Of a stretch of 12,281 nucleotides of DNA, positions 1 to 6,750 are shown piece by piece. The position numbers and the translations under genes are program-made. Below the pieces are notes generated by a model that had not been told where the DNA came from, searched no databases, and worked only from the letters and a program-made list of their open reading frames with translations. The first letter of the stretch is position 1. Each line of letters opens with the position of its first letter. This stretch comes from Methanothrix sp. (GTDB taxonomy: Archaea; Halobacteriota; Methanosarcinia; Methanotrichales; Methanotrichaceae), in the NCBI GenBank assembly GCA_003162615.1, contig PMNG01000130.1:2226-14506 (forward strand). Reading direction: 5' to 3'.

Positions 1-440
1 CCACTATCCGCTATTCCATAAAGATTTGCCGAATAGTCGAATAGGCCAATGCCAAAATTTCGGTTGGTTATTGGCCAAAAGAAGGAATAGGCAGGGTTGA
101 AGACTAAGGCATCCTCGAAAAGATGGGCCGCAAAACCAAGGCCTGCAAAAACGAGCGAATCCGTGAATCTGAAGCCGATAGGGTGCAAAAAAAAAGCTAC
201 CGATACCGAGTATACGATCATGAATGCTATATTGTGGAAGTTGCCATGTACTATAGGAAGTCCATTTAGCATCAAAGAAATCCCCATTTTCCTAAGCAGA
301 GGATCAACGATTATGTCGATATCTGGGGCATATGCGCTTGCGATTATTATCAAGGAGTAGTCCCTACCAACAGATCTGTAATGGACCATGCCGGCCATTA
401 TCACAATTGCAGCTGAGTATATCAAGTGCTCGAAAAGCAT
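1..440 (-). CDS. Partial YdjM/DUF457-type membrane-bound metal-dependent hydrolase
   Basis: The reverse complement is open from the ATG at 440 to the window edge (146 codons); the C-terminus lies outside. The protein is strongly hydrophobic with several likely membrane segments (about residues 6-19, 28-45, 68-88, 94-108). Features fitting the YdjM (LexA-regulated membrane-bound hydrolase) family are His20 near the N-terminus, APDIDIIVD at 38-46, HGNFHN at 65-70 and HLFEDAL at 106-112. These are placed like the family's putative metal-binding His/Asp residues. No experimental substrate is known to me; in bacteria the prototype is a DNA-damage-regulated inner-membrane protein. The start is supported by AGGGA and AAGGA just upstream; Met15 or Met18 are alternatives. 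A run of nine T/A at 187-195 lies inside the gene and keeps frame. It is probably a single-gene unit, 174 bp downstream of the broken gene that precedes it. Family call is moderate, reality of the gene is high. Confidence 0.75.
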   Translation of the reverse strand, partial: MLFEHLIYSAAIVIMAGMVHYRSVGRDYSLIIIASAYAPDIDIIVDPLLRKMGISLMLNGLPIVHGNFHNIAFMIVYSVSVAFFLHPIGFRFTDSLVFAGLGFAAHLFEDALVFNPAYSFFWPITNRNFGIGLFDYSANLYGIADS

Positions 441-614
441 TCCTTATTCCCTGAGATTGCCGTTACTCGATATCAAGCAATTTACTCAGCTCAATGTCTT
501 ATCTTTCTTCACGTATATTCCGTTGCTCCCTTAAGATCACCGATGAAGTAGTGATACGGGGAATTTGCGCCCTTAGATCTGAAAAGAAGGTCAATTGTAC
601 AAATCCGTACGATC

Positions 615-1099
615 TCAGGCTTTACTGTTCACCAAGTTGATTATGTCATAGGTCTTTAACATGTTGGACACCTTTCGGGTCAACTTGTAGGTGAATTCCA
701 TTCGCCACAGGTATACTACCTTCTTCAAGCAGAACTCCTGGGAGGATCCCCAAAAATACACTTGCGATTCACTGCTAATTCCCATGAAATCTCCCAGACC
801 CAAGTGGCAGAAAGGCCTGCTGCTCGGATAGTTCAAGGTGATTCCAGGCCATCAGGAGTTTCATTCTCAAGGACGAAAATGTATCCACAATCATCCGGAA
901 GTCTGAACTTCTGCCCTTATAGCCATTCCAGTTTATGCTAACGTATAGACCTAATACCCCTGCCCGGTCTAACGGACATTTATCTTCGGCCCGTAAAGGA
1001 TCTGACCCGGTCGCCCTTGGCCCCAGAAACCCAGGATCCTTTGAATCATCGAGTAATTTGAGGAATTCTAATTTGCCGAATTTTTTGAAAACTATTCAT
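615..1099 (-). pseudogene. Frameshifted gene of unknown function
   Basis: I do not recognise the family. A frame is open on the minus strand from 1080 to 778 (101 codons) before TAG, and the next frame is open from 836 to the TGA at 615 (73 codons). The two read as one protein if one G of a GGG run (799-801, or 793-795) is dropped: the first frame ends ...LSEQQAFLPLG and the second continues LGDFMGISSESQ. Upstream, an ATG at 1099 enters the first frame if one base of the A6 run (1081-1086) is dropped, giving MNSFQKFGKLEFLKLL. The rebuilt product is about 160 residues, soluble, with a basic/aromatic stretch (VVYLWRMEFTYKLTRK) near the C-terminus and no signal peptide. No Shine-Dalgarno precedes 1099, so it may be leaderless. 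Both breaks are extra bases in short homopolymers, so either decay or sequencing error is possible. Neighbours give no hint of function. Confidence 0.5.
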
Positions 1100-1186
1100 A
1101 ACTAAATCGGATTGGATTTAAGCGATTACGTCATTGTGCGAGATGCGAAGCAATCAAATGAAAGATAAATAATACGCAAGTTCGAA

Positions 1187-2155
1187 CTAATTCTTGCAAG
1201 GTCCCGGAGGCAGGCAGGTCGTACAATCAAAGAAATCTTTCGCGCTGTGGTATCTTTGGTCGTGGATGGCCATGTCGTCCCAGCCGGCATTACAGGCGCA
1301 AGGCAGCCATGGATAGTCTCCGTTAGAACCATCGGTATTCGCTTCGTAATACCCGTAATCCGTCGTCTTCTCCAAAATTACATTCATCTTTTTGGTGAGA
1401 TTGAAAGAGCCTTTGTAATCTTCATCCATTAACACATTGCTGTTGGCTTTGGATTTCGGAATTCCACTAATATCTCCACTCACATCGCTAATATCTCCAC
1501 TCACATCGGCGAGGGTTACCCCGAGGTGTGCAGATCCATCGAACTTGGAATCGATATTCATGCTGCTCGCCGCAGTTGAATTTGTGGCGGCGAGATATGC
1601 TCGATAGGTGTGATCGTCTGAGTACATAATGGTGGTAGAATTTTTATGTAACATTTTTGCATAATCAAAGAGCGAGTCCATGGAGATCATGCCGGCATAA
1701 TTTTTGGTATAAGTCTGGTCCTTCCAAAGAGATTTGATCGTCTTTGCTCTAAAGCTACCAGGAAATTGGAGATTCACTGGTGAGTAAACTGCACTGGTAT
1801 CATCTTTTACCGTAATGTTGTGATTGGAACTTTCGTAATCTCCGGATAAAGTCGTGACCGAATTGTTTTGAACGTAGACATAGGATTCGTGGCTGTAAGC
1901 TCCCGTTCCACTGGTGAGAATTTTGAGATTGAGAACTTGTGACTTATCATCAGGGTCCACAACTACCAAATTGTTGTAGATGTTGGCGAATCCGGTGCCC
2001 GTAATGGATTGATCAGCCGTATATAAAGAGCCTTCGATTATGGTTTGTAAATCCATTGTACCACTATCAACCTTCTCTTCATCAGCCGCATCTTCGGCTA
2101 GAGCTACTCCTAATGACACTAACACAACGATAAAGAGTACGCAAGCTAGCCTAAT
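1187..2155 (-). CDS. Secreted protein with Cys-rich C-terminal tail, unknown function
   Basis: The open frame contains a clean signal peptide, MRLACVLFIVVLVSLGVALA, if translation starts at the ATT codon at 2155-2153; cleavage is likely before EDA. That ATT lies 8 nt after a GGAGG (2168-2164). The nearest conventional start, GTG at 2125, would remove the basic N-region and half the hydrophobic core and has no ribosome-binding site. The mature part (about 300 residues) is acidic, Ser/Thr/Asn-rich and carries at least five N-X-S/T sequons, as expected of a glycosylated archaeal cell-surface protein. It contains a perfect tandem heptapeptide DVSGDIS x2 from a 21-bp DNA repeat. All five mature cysteines sit in the last about 42 residues (PCAC..., DCTTC, PCKN), suggesting a disulfide or metal-binding tail. 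No transmembrane anchor is visible at the C-terminus. No family recognised. A TATA-like box lies upstream at about 2203-2212. Confidence 0.75.
   Translation of the reverse strand: MRLACVLFIVVLVSLGVALAEDAADEEKVDSGTMDLQTIIEGSLYTADQSITGTGFANIYNNLVVVDPDDKSQVLNLKILTSGTGAYSHESYVYVQNNSVTTLSGDYESSNHNITVKDDTSAVYSPVNLQFPGSFRAKTIKSLWKDQTYTKNYAGMISMDSLFDYAKMLHKNSTTIMYSDDHTYRAYLAATNSTAASSMNIDSKFDGSAHLGVTLADVSGDISDVSGDISGIPKSKANSNVLMDEDYKGSFNLTKKMNVILEKTTDYGYYEANTDGSNGDYPWLPCACNAGWDDMAIHDQRYHSAKDFFDCTTCLPPGPCKN
1467..1508. repeat. Two perfect 21-bp tandem repeats inside the secreted-protein gene
   Basis: Positions 1467-1487 and 1488-1508 are identical (21 bp each, beginning CTAATATCTCC on the plus strand). 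They encode DVSGDIS twice on the minus strand. Identity at the DNA level, including third codon positions, points to a recent duplication that keeps the frame. Confidence 0.9.
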
Positions 2156-2163
2156 CGATATTC

Positions 2164-2168
2164 CCTCC
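2164..2168 (-). promoter_or_regulatory. Ribosome-binding site that decides an ATT start
   Basis: GGAGG on the minus strand (within GTGAGGAGGGA) lies 8 nt from the ATT at 2155 and only 2 nt from an ATA at 2161. There is no ATG, GTG or TTG in frame within normal spacing, which is why the ATT is preferred. Confidence 0.6.
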
Positions 2169-2202
2169 TCACCTAGATTACATCACTGCTACATAGCATT
2201 GG

Positions 2203-2212
2203 ATTTAAATCT
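2203..2212 (-). promoter_or_regulatory. Putative TATA box of the secreted-protein gene
   Basis: The minus strand reads AAAAGATTTAAATCC here: an A-rich BRE-like stretch followed by a TTTAAATC box. A start site 25 nt downstream would fall near 2178, leaving a short leader of about 20 nt that contains the GGAGG at 2168-2164. Position and composition support it; there is no experimental evidence. Confidence 0.4.
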
Positions 2213-2341
2213 TTTGATCAAGCGGCCACCATGAATATAAATCATCGCCTTCTTTATTGCTCGCGTCTGTATTGACCGCCATATCAACATTTTCCGTCTA
2301 ACATTCGAGGAATAATGGGTTGTTCTTTGATCTAGTCAGAT

Positions 2342-2900
2342 CTAAGTGATACTCTTGGATCTCTTAATCCTAAATTCGAAGGCAAATATCTCTCCCAAGA
2401 TCAGGGAAATGACCACTATCGGCGGAAGAAGCCCACTGTAAACAGGTACGATCAAAAAGAGAGAGACGTTTGTCATACCGTGGGCCAGAGCAATCAGCGG
2501 TAAGCTTGCCGTTTTCAGGAACATTATGCCGAAGACCAGCCCTGCGCAGAAGGTGAAAAGGATCTTCGCAATAAGGCGATAACCCCTGCATGAATCCAAA
2601 GAGAAGGCTGGTAATGAGGACGCCCGGTATCTGCCCCAGCCTCTCGCTGGCAACCGTTTGAAGGGCCGACCTGAAAACGAACTCCTCAACGAATCCAACA
2701 AAAAAGATCATAACCACTGAGAGCTCTAGGAGACCCACCATACCAACGCTCTGTGTTAGAACCTGAGGACGAAGCACGTTGTACTCCCCCCATCCTAAAA
2801 GCATTCCTATCGCGACCCCTAAAGGTACATAGTAATGGATCCCATGAAGAGGCAGGCCAAGCGGCTCGGGGCTTAGGCTTTTGTTTTTTAATACAGACTC
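2342..2900 (-). pseudogene. CPBP (CAAX/bacteriocin-processing) membrane protease, frameshifted and N-terminally disrupted
   Basis: Two frames together give a CPBP-family glutamic membrane protease (PF02517 type). The first is open from the stop at 2903-2901 and carries SPEPLGLPLHGIHYYVPLG, ILRP-like NVLRPQ, and motif 1 EEFVFR (EExxxR). It loses frame at a G4 run (2583-2586). The second frame then supplies YRLIAKILFTFCAGLVFG and motif 3 AHGMTN (HxxxN), ending with the stop at 2342. Dropping one G joins them as FGFMQG-YRLIAK. Motif 2, normally FxxxH, reads FGFMQ here, so a catalytic/metal-site His is replaced by Gln. The upstream end has no start codon in frame: it stops just inside the duplicated site of the inserted element at 2907-2995. 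Family members are integral membrane proteins of roughly 200-300 residues that cleave prenylated proteins or peptides or act in immunity to bacteriocins. This copy is most likely dead. Family call is firm; whether the frameshift is genuine is less certain. Confidence 0.7.
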
Positions 2901-2906
2901 TTAGTG
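2898..2906. repeat. Left copy of the direct repeat flanking the palindromic element
   Basis: CTCTTAGTG, identical to 2994-3002. The right-hand copy overlaps the terminal inverted repeat by two bases, so the true duplication is probably the 7 bp CTTAGTG. Confidence 0.7.
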
Positions 2907-2995
2907 AGGATTCCTAAAAACCCCGAAATCCCGGCTACGCCTTTATATACCATTTATAAAGACGTTACCAAAATTGGAGGTTTAATAGGAATCCT
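2907..2995. mobile_element. MITE-like palindromic insertion (89 bp)
   Basis: The ends are perfect 10-bp inverted repeats (AGGATTCCTA at 2907-2916, TAGGAATCCT at 2986-2995). Aligning the two halves without gaps about the centre at 2951 matches 30 of 44 positions, including an inner 7-bp arm (CTTTATA 2941-2947 / TATAAAG 2955-2961). The element is bracketed by a direct repeat CTTAGTG (2900-2906 and 2996-3002; 9 bp, CTCTTAGTG, if the two matching end bases are counted), as expected of a target-site duplication. It has no coding capacity. It sits where the N-terminus of the CPBP gene should be. The transposase family that would mobilise it cannot be told from this window. Its centre also holds TATA-like sequences on both strands, so it could act as a promoter. 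Confidence 0.7.
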
Positions 2996-3002
2996 CTTAG
3001 TG
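2994..3002. repeat. Right copy of the direct repeat flanking the palindromic element
   Basis: CTCTTAGTG, identical to 2898-2906; the copies are 96 bp apart, so the inferred insertion adds a whole number of codons (32). Confidence 0.7.
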
Positions 3003-3076
3003 CAGACAATATATCCATGGCAATCTACTTGCATAATATACCGTCGATAGTTTTCTTTAAATATCTGGTTTCAATT

Positions 3077-4534
3077 TTAGTCTAGCCACATTCCTTCGTC
3101 TGGGTGCAACCAGGAGAACTGCTTGCTTGTGTTGTACATTATACCCTTGAAGTAATCGTCCTTCAAAACCACTCTTCCCAGATGCGACAGATCTCCCTTC
3201 CCGTTGGTGTTTGTAGCCTCTACAGCCACGTACCTCTGATCCTCGTATGGATAACGAACTACGACCCACATGTGCCTTCCCAGCAGATGATCCCTGTAGC
3301 TGAACATGAGCCTGGCGTCGTAACCCTTTCCCTTCAGAAGGGCCCAGCAGATCTGGGACGTGTTTGAGCAGTCAAAGACGTTCTCCTGATATTTCTTTGG
3401 ATAACTGTAGCTCTCCAGAACGCTCTGCAGTCCATCCATCCAGGTTTTATTTTCCTGAGCTGGACTCTTCAGCTCTTCGTACCTTGACGGATCGCAATCC
3501 TTCTGCACGAAATGGTTGAAATCGATAAGACCGTTCAATGTCACAGAGTTGTCGTCTGCCAGTTCGGTTGAGTTATTGTACATCAGCCCACTGTATCCAT
3601 CTTGGCCGACGACCAAAGCTCCCACCATCCTCCAGGGTTCTTTTGGGTTTATCGACACAGATTGCCATCTGCCTGAAGAGTCCTCGGCTACCACCCAAAT
3701 CTGGCCACTTTTTTGAATTAGCGCGACGTTGTAACCTGAGGCCTGCAGAAGCTTTTGGACAACATCCGCCCTGATGATCGTCCCCTGGGATATCTCAGAC
3801 CGGATTTTCTCCGAAGATGAAAGCCTATAGGAGTCGTTTACTGGGATAAGCGAATTAGATACTTCTGCATACACGACCGTGGATGAAAGGGTGCTCTGGT
3901 CTATGTAGTGGTAGCTTGCCAGAAGATCTCCCAGGACGATTGCCCATACATCATCCTGGATTGATCTGGCCTCTAAAGAGATTTCCCTGGACACTTTATC
4001 CTGGAAAGAGCCCAGGACGTGATTGAATACTAATTCGTTCCTGGAATAATCAACGCTACAACTCGACATTGAGGCAAAGAACAGCCTGTCGGAACCTTCC
4101 GATGTCCAAGCTGCGAGACGTTTTTTTGCATTGTGGTCTTTGAACTTATAGGACAGATCCAGAGTTTCAACCTCTCGGCCCTGGACCGAGACCTTGCCTT
4201 GCTCTTTGGAGAGGATTTCCACTTCGCTCTGGTTGTATGTCTTGACGATCTGATCCAGAATATTGGCAGGCGTCAATCCGGGATCTCTCACCCAAGCTAT
4301 GGATATGCCGCCGCATGAGTCCACAACACTGATGTTCCCTGAAACCTGGTTGCCCAAGGCGGAAATTGCCCAATCGGATGGATACTGGAAGGCTAATCCC
4401 ATGCCCCTGTAATCCGAAAACCCGTCACCAGCCGATGAGCTGGATGTTGCAGTTAGCAGCAGAACGAAAAGAAGCAGAAAAGGAAACACCAGAACTGAGG
4501 AAGACATAAACCCATAAAGACGTCGCCTTTTCAC
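3077..4534 (-). CDS. Membrane-anchored/exported protein with PsbP-like and transglutaminase-like domains
   Basis: A 485-residue protein. The N-terminus MKRRR plus a long hydrophobic segment (about residues 12-30) followed by Ser-rich sequence is a signal peptide or N-terminal anchor, placing the rest outside the membrane. Residues about 38-180 (starting DYRGMGLAFQYPSDW) resemble PsbP/DUF1795-type domains. Residues about 340-460 look like a transglutaminase-like (papain-fold) domain, with Cys389 in VFDCSNTS, His421 in LGRHMWVVV and an acidic partner Glu439 in VAVEAT. In that superfamily the Cys-His-Asp/Glu triad supports protease, amidase or transamidase chemistry; Glu in place of Asp is a variation. 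The middle (about 190-335) is not recognised. The GTG start at 4534 overlaps the stop of the upstream gene as GTGA, with GGAG 8 nt before it, so translational coupling is likely. Met10 is an alternative start. A T7 run inside (4120-4126) keeps frame. Last gene of a three-gene operon. Confidence 0.85.
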   Translation of the reverse strand: MKRRRLYGFMSSSVLVFPFLLLFVLLLTATSSSSAGDGFSDYRGMGLAFQYPSDWAISALGNQVSGNISVVDSCGGISIAWVRDPGLTPANILDQIVKTYNQSEVEILSKEQGKVSVQGREVETLDLSYKFKDHNAKKRLAAWTSEGSDRLFFASMSSCSVDYSRNELVFNHVLGSFQDKVSREISLEARSIQDDVWAIVLGDLLASYHYIDQSTLSSTVVYAEVSNSLIPVNDSYRLSSSEKIRSEISQGTIIRADVVQKLLQASGYNVALIQKSGQIWVVAEDSSGRWQSVSINPKEPWRMVGALVVGQDGYSGLMYNNSTELADDNSVTLNGLIDFNHFVQKDCDPSRYEELKSPAQENKTWMDGLQSVLESYSYPKKYQENVFDCSNTSQICWALLKGKGYDARLMFSYRDHLLGRHMWVVVRYPYEDQRYVAVEATNTNGKGDLSHLGRVVLKDDYFKGIMYNTSKQFSWLHPDEGMWLD

Positions 4535-5268
4535 AGCACGATCTCCATCATGTCATGGCCCAGAGGCCAATTTTTCAAGGCAGCCTGGTGAGGCGGATAA
4601 AGATGGCTTAAGTGGGTCAGCTTTACATCCCTGACCCCCAGGTTCCTAGCCAGGCCAATCGCCTCTTCTGCGTTCATATGCTTGTTTATGTTGTATCCGG
4701 GAGGCGTTATGGCGTCTGCAAGCATTAGATCGGCGTTTTTCATCAGGTCTAGGCTCTCTTCAGGAATCTGAAGGTTTGTGTCGCTTGTTATGACCGCCCT
4801 CTTGTGTCCATCCTTAATTAGCACTCCGATAGTTTCCGTGGGGGGATGGTTGACCTTAAATAGAGTGAACTCCAGTCCGGCGAGTTCGAATGGCTCATAA
4901 GCCGTTGCATCATGGCGCAAGGGTTTGAGGAAGTAAAGGTAGTTCAATATGTAATCCATGGTGTTCTTCAGGGCGTAGACATCTACATGGCTCTGAACCC
5001 TATAGAAATCGCCGAAGCCTGCGTAATGATCGTAGTGGGCATGGGTCCAGACCACAGCGTCGACCTTGCTGATGTCCTTCTTCAGCAGTTGCCAACGAAG
5101 ATCAGGGCTCGAGTCGATCAGAACTCTGCTTCCCTCGGACTCTACAAGTACTGAGAACCTCATCCTCCTGGATGGGCCGCCCGCAAGCGCATCCATACAG
5201 GCGGGACACTTGCAACCGATCTTGGGCGTGCCTATGGCGTCACCTGTTCCCAAGAGGGTTAGTCTCAT
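4531..5268 (-). CDS. PhnP-like metallo-beta-lactamase-fold phosphodiesterase
   Basis: A 245-residue cytosolic MBL-fold hydrolase. The metal-binding signature is complete: THAHYDH at 75-81 (HxHxDH), His141, Asp163 in TSDT, Asp185, and a C-terminal THLSH (219-222). The extra CKCPAC cluster (Cys19, Cys21, Cys24) after the opening LLGTGDAIGTP matches the structural zinc site of PhnP. PhnP is the phosphoribosyl 1,2-cyclic phosphate phosphodiesterase of phosphonate breakdown. No phosphonate genes are nearby, so the substrate here is more likely some other cyclic phosphate or phosphodiester; that is inference. It starts with ATG overlapping the stop of the AAA ATPase gene (ATGA) and ends overlapping the start of the transglutaminase-like gene (GTGA), so all three should be made together. 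Length is normal for the family. Confidence 0.88.
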   Translation of the reverse strand: MRLTLLGTGDAIGTPKIGCKCPACMDALAGGPSRRMRFSVLVESEGSRVLIDSSPDLRWQLLKKDISKVDAVVWTHAHYDHYAGFGDFYRVQSHVDVYALKNTMDYILNYLYFLKPLRHDATAYEPFELAGLEFTLFKVNHPPTETIGVLIKDGHKRAVITSDTNLQIPEESLDLMKNADLMLADAITPPGYNINKHMNAEEAIGLARNLGVRDVKLTHLSHLYPPHQAALKNWPLGHDMMEIVL

Positions 5269-6548
5269 ACAGCTATGCTCCGTTTGTAGTCGGAGATCCT
5301 CCTGCCAAAGTCCTCTATCGATTTCAAGAGATCGTTCTGAGTGAGCTTCTTTCTGTCCTCCAAGAGAGCGTCCAGCACAGCCTCTCGGATGATCAGCCGG
5401 AGATCCGACCCGGAGTAACCATCGGTAAGTTCAGCCAACTCATAGGTGTCCACGTCTGCGTCAATCCTGAACAGGACTTTGTCCAGGATGCATCTTCTCA
5501 TCTCGGCATCAGGAAGAGGGAAGTTGAGGACTTTGTCGAACCTCCTCCAGGCTGCGTAGTCTAGAAGCTGGGGGTGGTTGGTGGCGGCTATCAAAAGAAC
5601 TCCATGCTCAACCAGGCTGATTTCGTCAATGGCCTTGAGCAGTGTATTTACGGCACGTTTGATGGCTCCGTGGTCTTCAGATGTCCTGGTTCTTGCCACG
5701 AAGTCGAACTCGTCTATGAAAAGAGCACAGGGGCTGAGCTTTTTTGCCAGGTCGAAGGCCTTGTCGATGTTCTTAGAGGTCTCGCCCAGGTACTGGCTGG
5801 TTATCATCGAGAGCTTCACCTCTATTATGGGAAGACAGAGCCACCTGGAGATCGCCCGGGCAGTTGAGGTCTTGCCCGTGCCTGGAGGACCGATGAAGAG
5901 GAGCTTGCCTATTTCATAGAGCGCTACCTCTTTGAGGTAGCTCCTGTACGCTATTGCCTTGGCAGTCTTCTCTATCTCCGCCTTCTGCTCATCGTTGAGC
6001 ACCAGTTCGTCGAGGCTGTCTCTGATGTCCTCGGGTGCCTTGATCTGGACCAACCTCAGTAGATCTTCTGCTTCTTTTACATCTATGCATAATTCCTTGA
6101 TCTTGGCCTCAATCCACTCTCTATCGGCTCGGAGAGGGCAGTTCAATTTCTTGGCATCGGCATAGCTGACCTTGATAGAGTCGTAGTTCTCGAAAAAGTA
6201 AGCTAGAGTCGGGTTGGACTTCATCCTCTCCTGGGTGTCCTGGTTGGCGAACCATTTGGCTCCCATTTCGAATACCGTAAGCTTGAGCTGCGATCCGAAC
6301 TCTTCGAGGTCAACAAAAGGCATGCTCTTTATAACGCTCTTGATATTCTCGATCCCATAGATCTTCTGTACATCCGAGCTGTTGACGTAGATCGGCCGCT
6401 TGACGCTCTTGGTGGCCTGGTCGAAGTAATGTTTTCTGATCCCCGGGGGCAGATCGTCCTCGGTCAGCTTCTCCGATCTGTTGTAAATATCCGCGGTGAG
6501 CAGAAGCTCCGCGACCTCGATCGCCTCAGATTTCTCCGAACCCATCAT
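5265..6548 (-). CDS. AAA+ ATPase (classical FtsH/katanin-like AAA clade)
   Basis: A 427-residue protein with one AAA module at about 200-420: Walker A GPPGTGKT (220-227), aromatic pore-loop-like QYLGE (252-256), Walker B LFIDEFD (276-282), sensor 1 in AATNHP (Asn324), arginine-finger region WRRFD (334-338), and the C-terminal helical-domain motif GYSGSDL (378-384). This layout is that of ring-forming AAA proteins that pull or remodel protein substrates. The 200-residue N-terminal part is not a domain I recognise; it is charged and mostly helical in character, probably for substrate or partner binding. No membrane segment or protease domain is present. Two ATGs start the frame (6548 and 6545); GGAG at 6557-6554 is 5 and 8 nt away respectively, which slightly favours the second. 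First gene of an operon with the PhnP-like hydrolase and the transglutaminase-like protein. Confidence 0.9.
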   Translation of the reverse strand: MMGSEKSEAIEVAELLLTADIYNRSEKLTEDDLPPGIRKHYFDQATKSVKRPIYVNSSDVQKIYGIENIKSVIKSMPFVDLEEFGSQLKLTVFEMGAKWFANQDTQERMKSNPTLAYFFENYDSIKVSYADAKKLNCPLRADREWIEAKIKELCIDVKEAEDLLRLVQIKAPEDIRDSLDELVLNDEQKAEIEKTAKAIAYRSYLKEVALYEIGKLLFIGPPGTGKTSTARAISRWLCLPIIEVKLSMITSQYLGETSKNIDKAFDLAKKLSPCALFIDEFDFVARTRTSEDHGAIKRAVNTLLKAIDEISLVEHGVLLIAATNHPQLLDYAAWRRFDKVLNFPLPDAEMRRCILDKVLFRIDADVDTYELAELTDGYSGSDLRLIIREAVLDALLEDRKKLTQNDLLKSIEDFGRRISDYKRSIAV

Positions 6549-6581
6549 TTGTGCTCCATGAAACTGGACTTAATTGATGGC

Positions 6582-6600
6582 CTATAAAATGAGATAAAGC
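6582..6600 (-). promoter_or_regulatory. Putative promoter of the AAA-MBL-transglutaminase operon
   Basis: The minus strand reads GCTTTATCTCATTTTATAGG. TTTATCTC (about 6598-6591) or TTTTATAG (6589-6582) can serve as the TATA box; the former would place the start near 6570 with a leader of about 20 nt carrying GGAG at 6557-6554. Confidence 0.4.
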
Positions 6601-6633
6601 TTTCCCATGCCGTGAGTCGCCAAAAATTAGCTT

Positions 6634-6652
6634 TTTAAGCGTGCGGCTTAAA
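6634..6652. promoter_or_regulatory. Dyad between divergent operons, candidate operator
   Basis: TTTAAGC (6634-6640) and GCTTAAA (6646-6652) form a perfect 7-bp inverted repeat around GTGCG. It lies between the AAA operon promoter and the cimA start, a position suited to a dimeric regulator of either gene. Part of the dyad is itself TATA-like, so chance AT symmetry is a competing explanation. Confidence 0.4.
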
Positions 6653-6750
6653 GATCAGTCGGCCGCCAACGGCGTCGTTAGCTTTATCAATCATTAAGGT
6701 CTACAACCCTGAACCGGCTTTACAGACAAGCCCTATGGTGATGGATATGA

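Noticed and set aside
97..360. 87-codon plus-strand reading frame
   Set aside because: It is antisense to the YdjM-like hydrolase, whose minus-strand frame has recognisable motifs and membrane segments; this frame has neither.
441..614. Small gene between the hydrolase and the broken gene
   Set aside because: Only very short frames are present on either strand and no RNA structure or repeat stands out.
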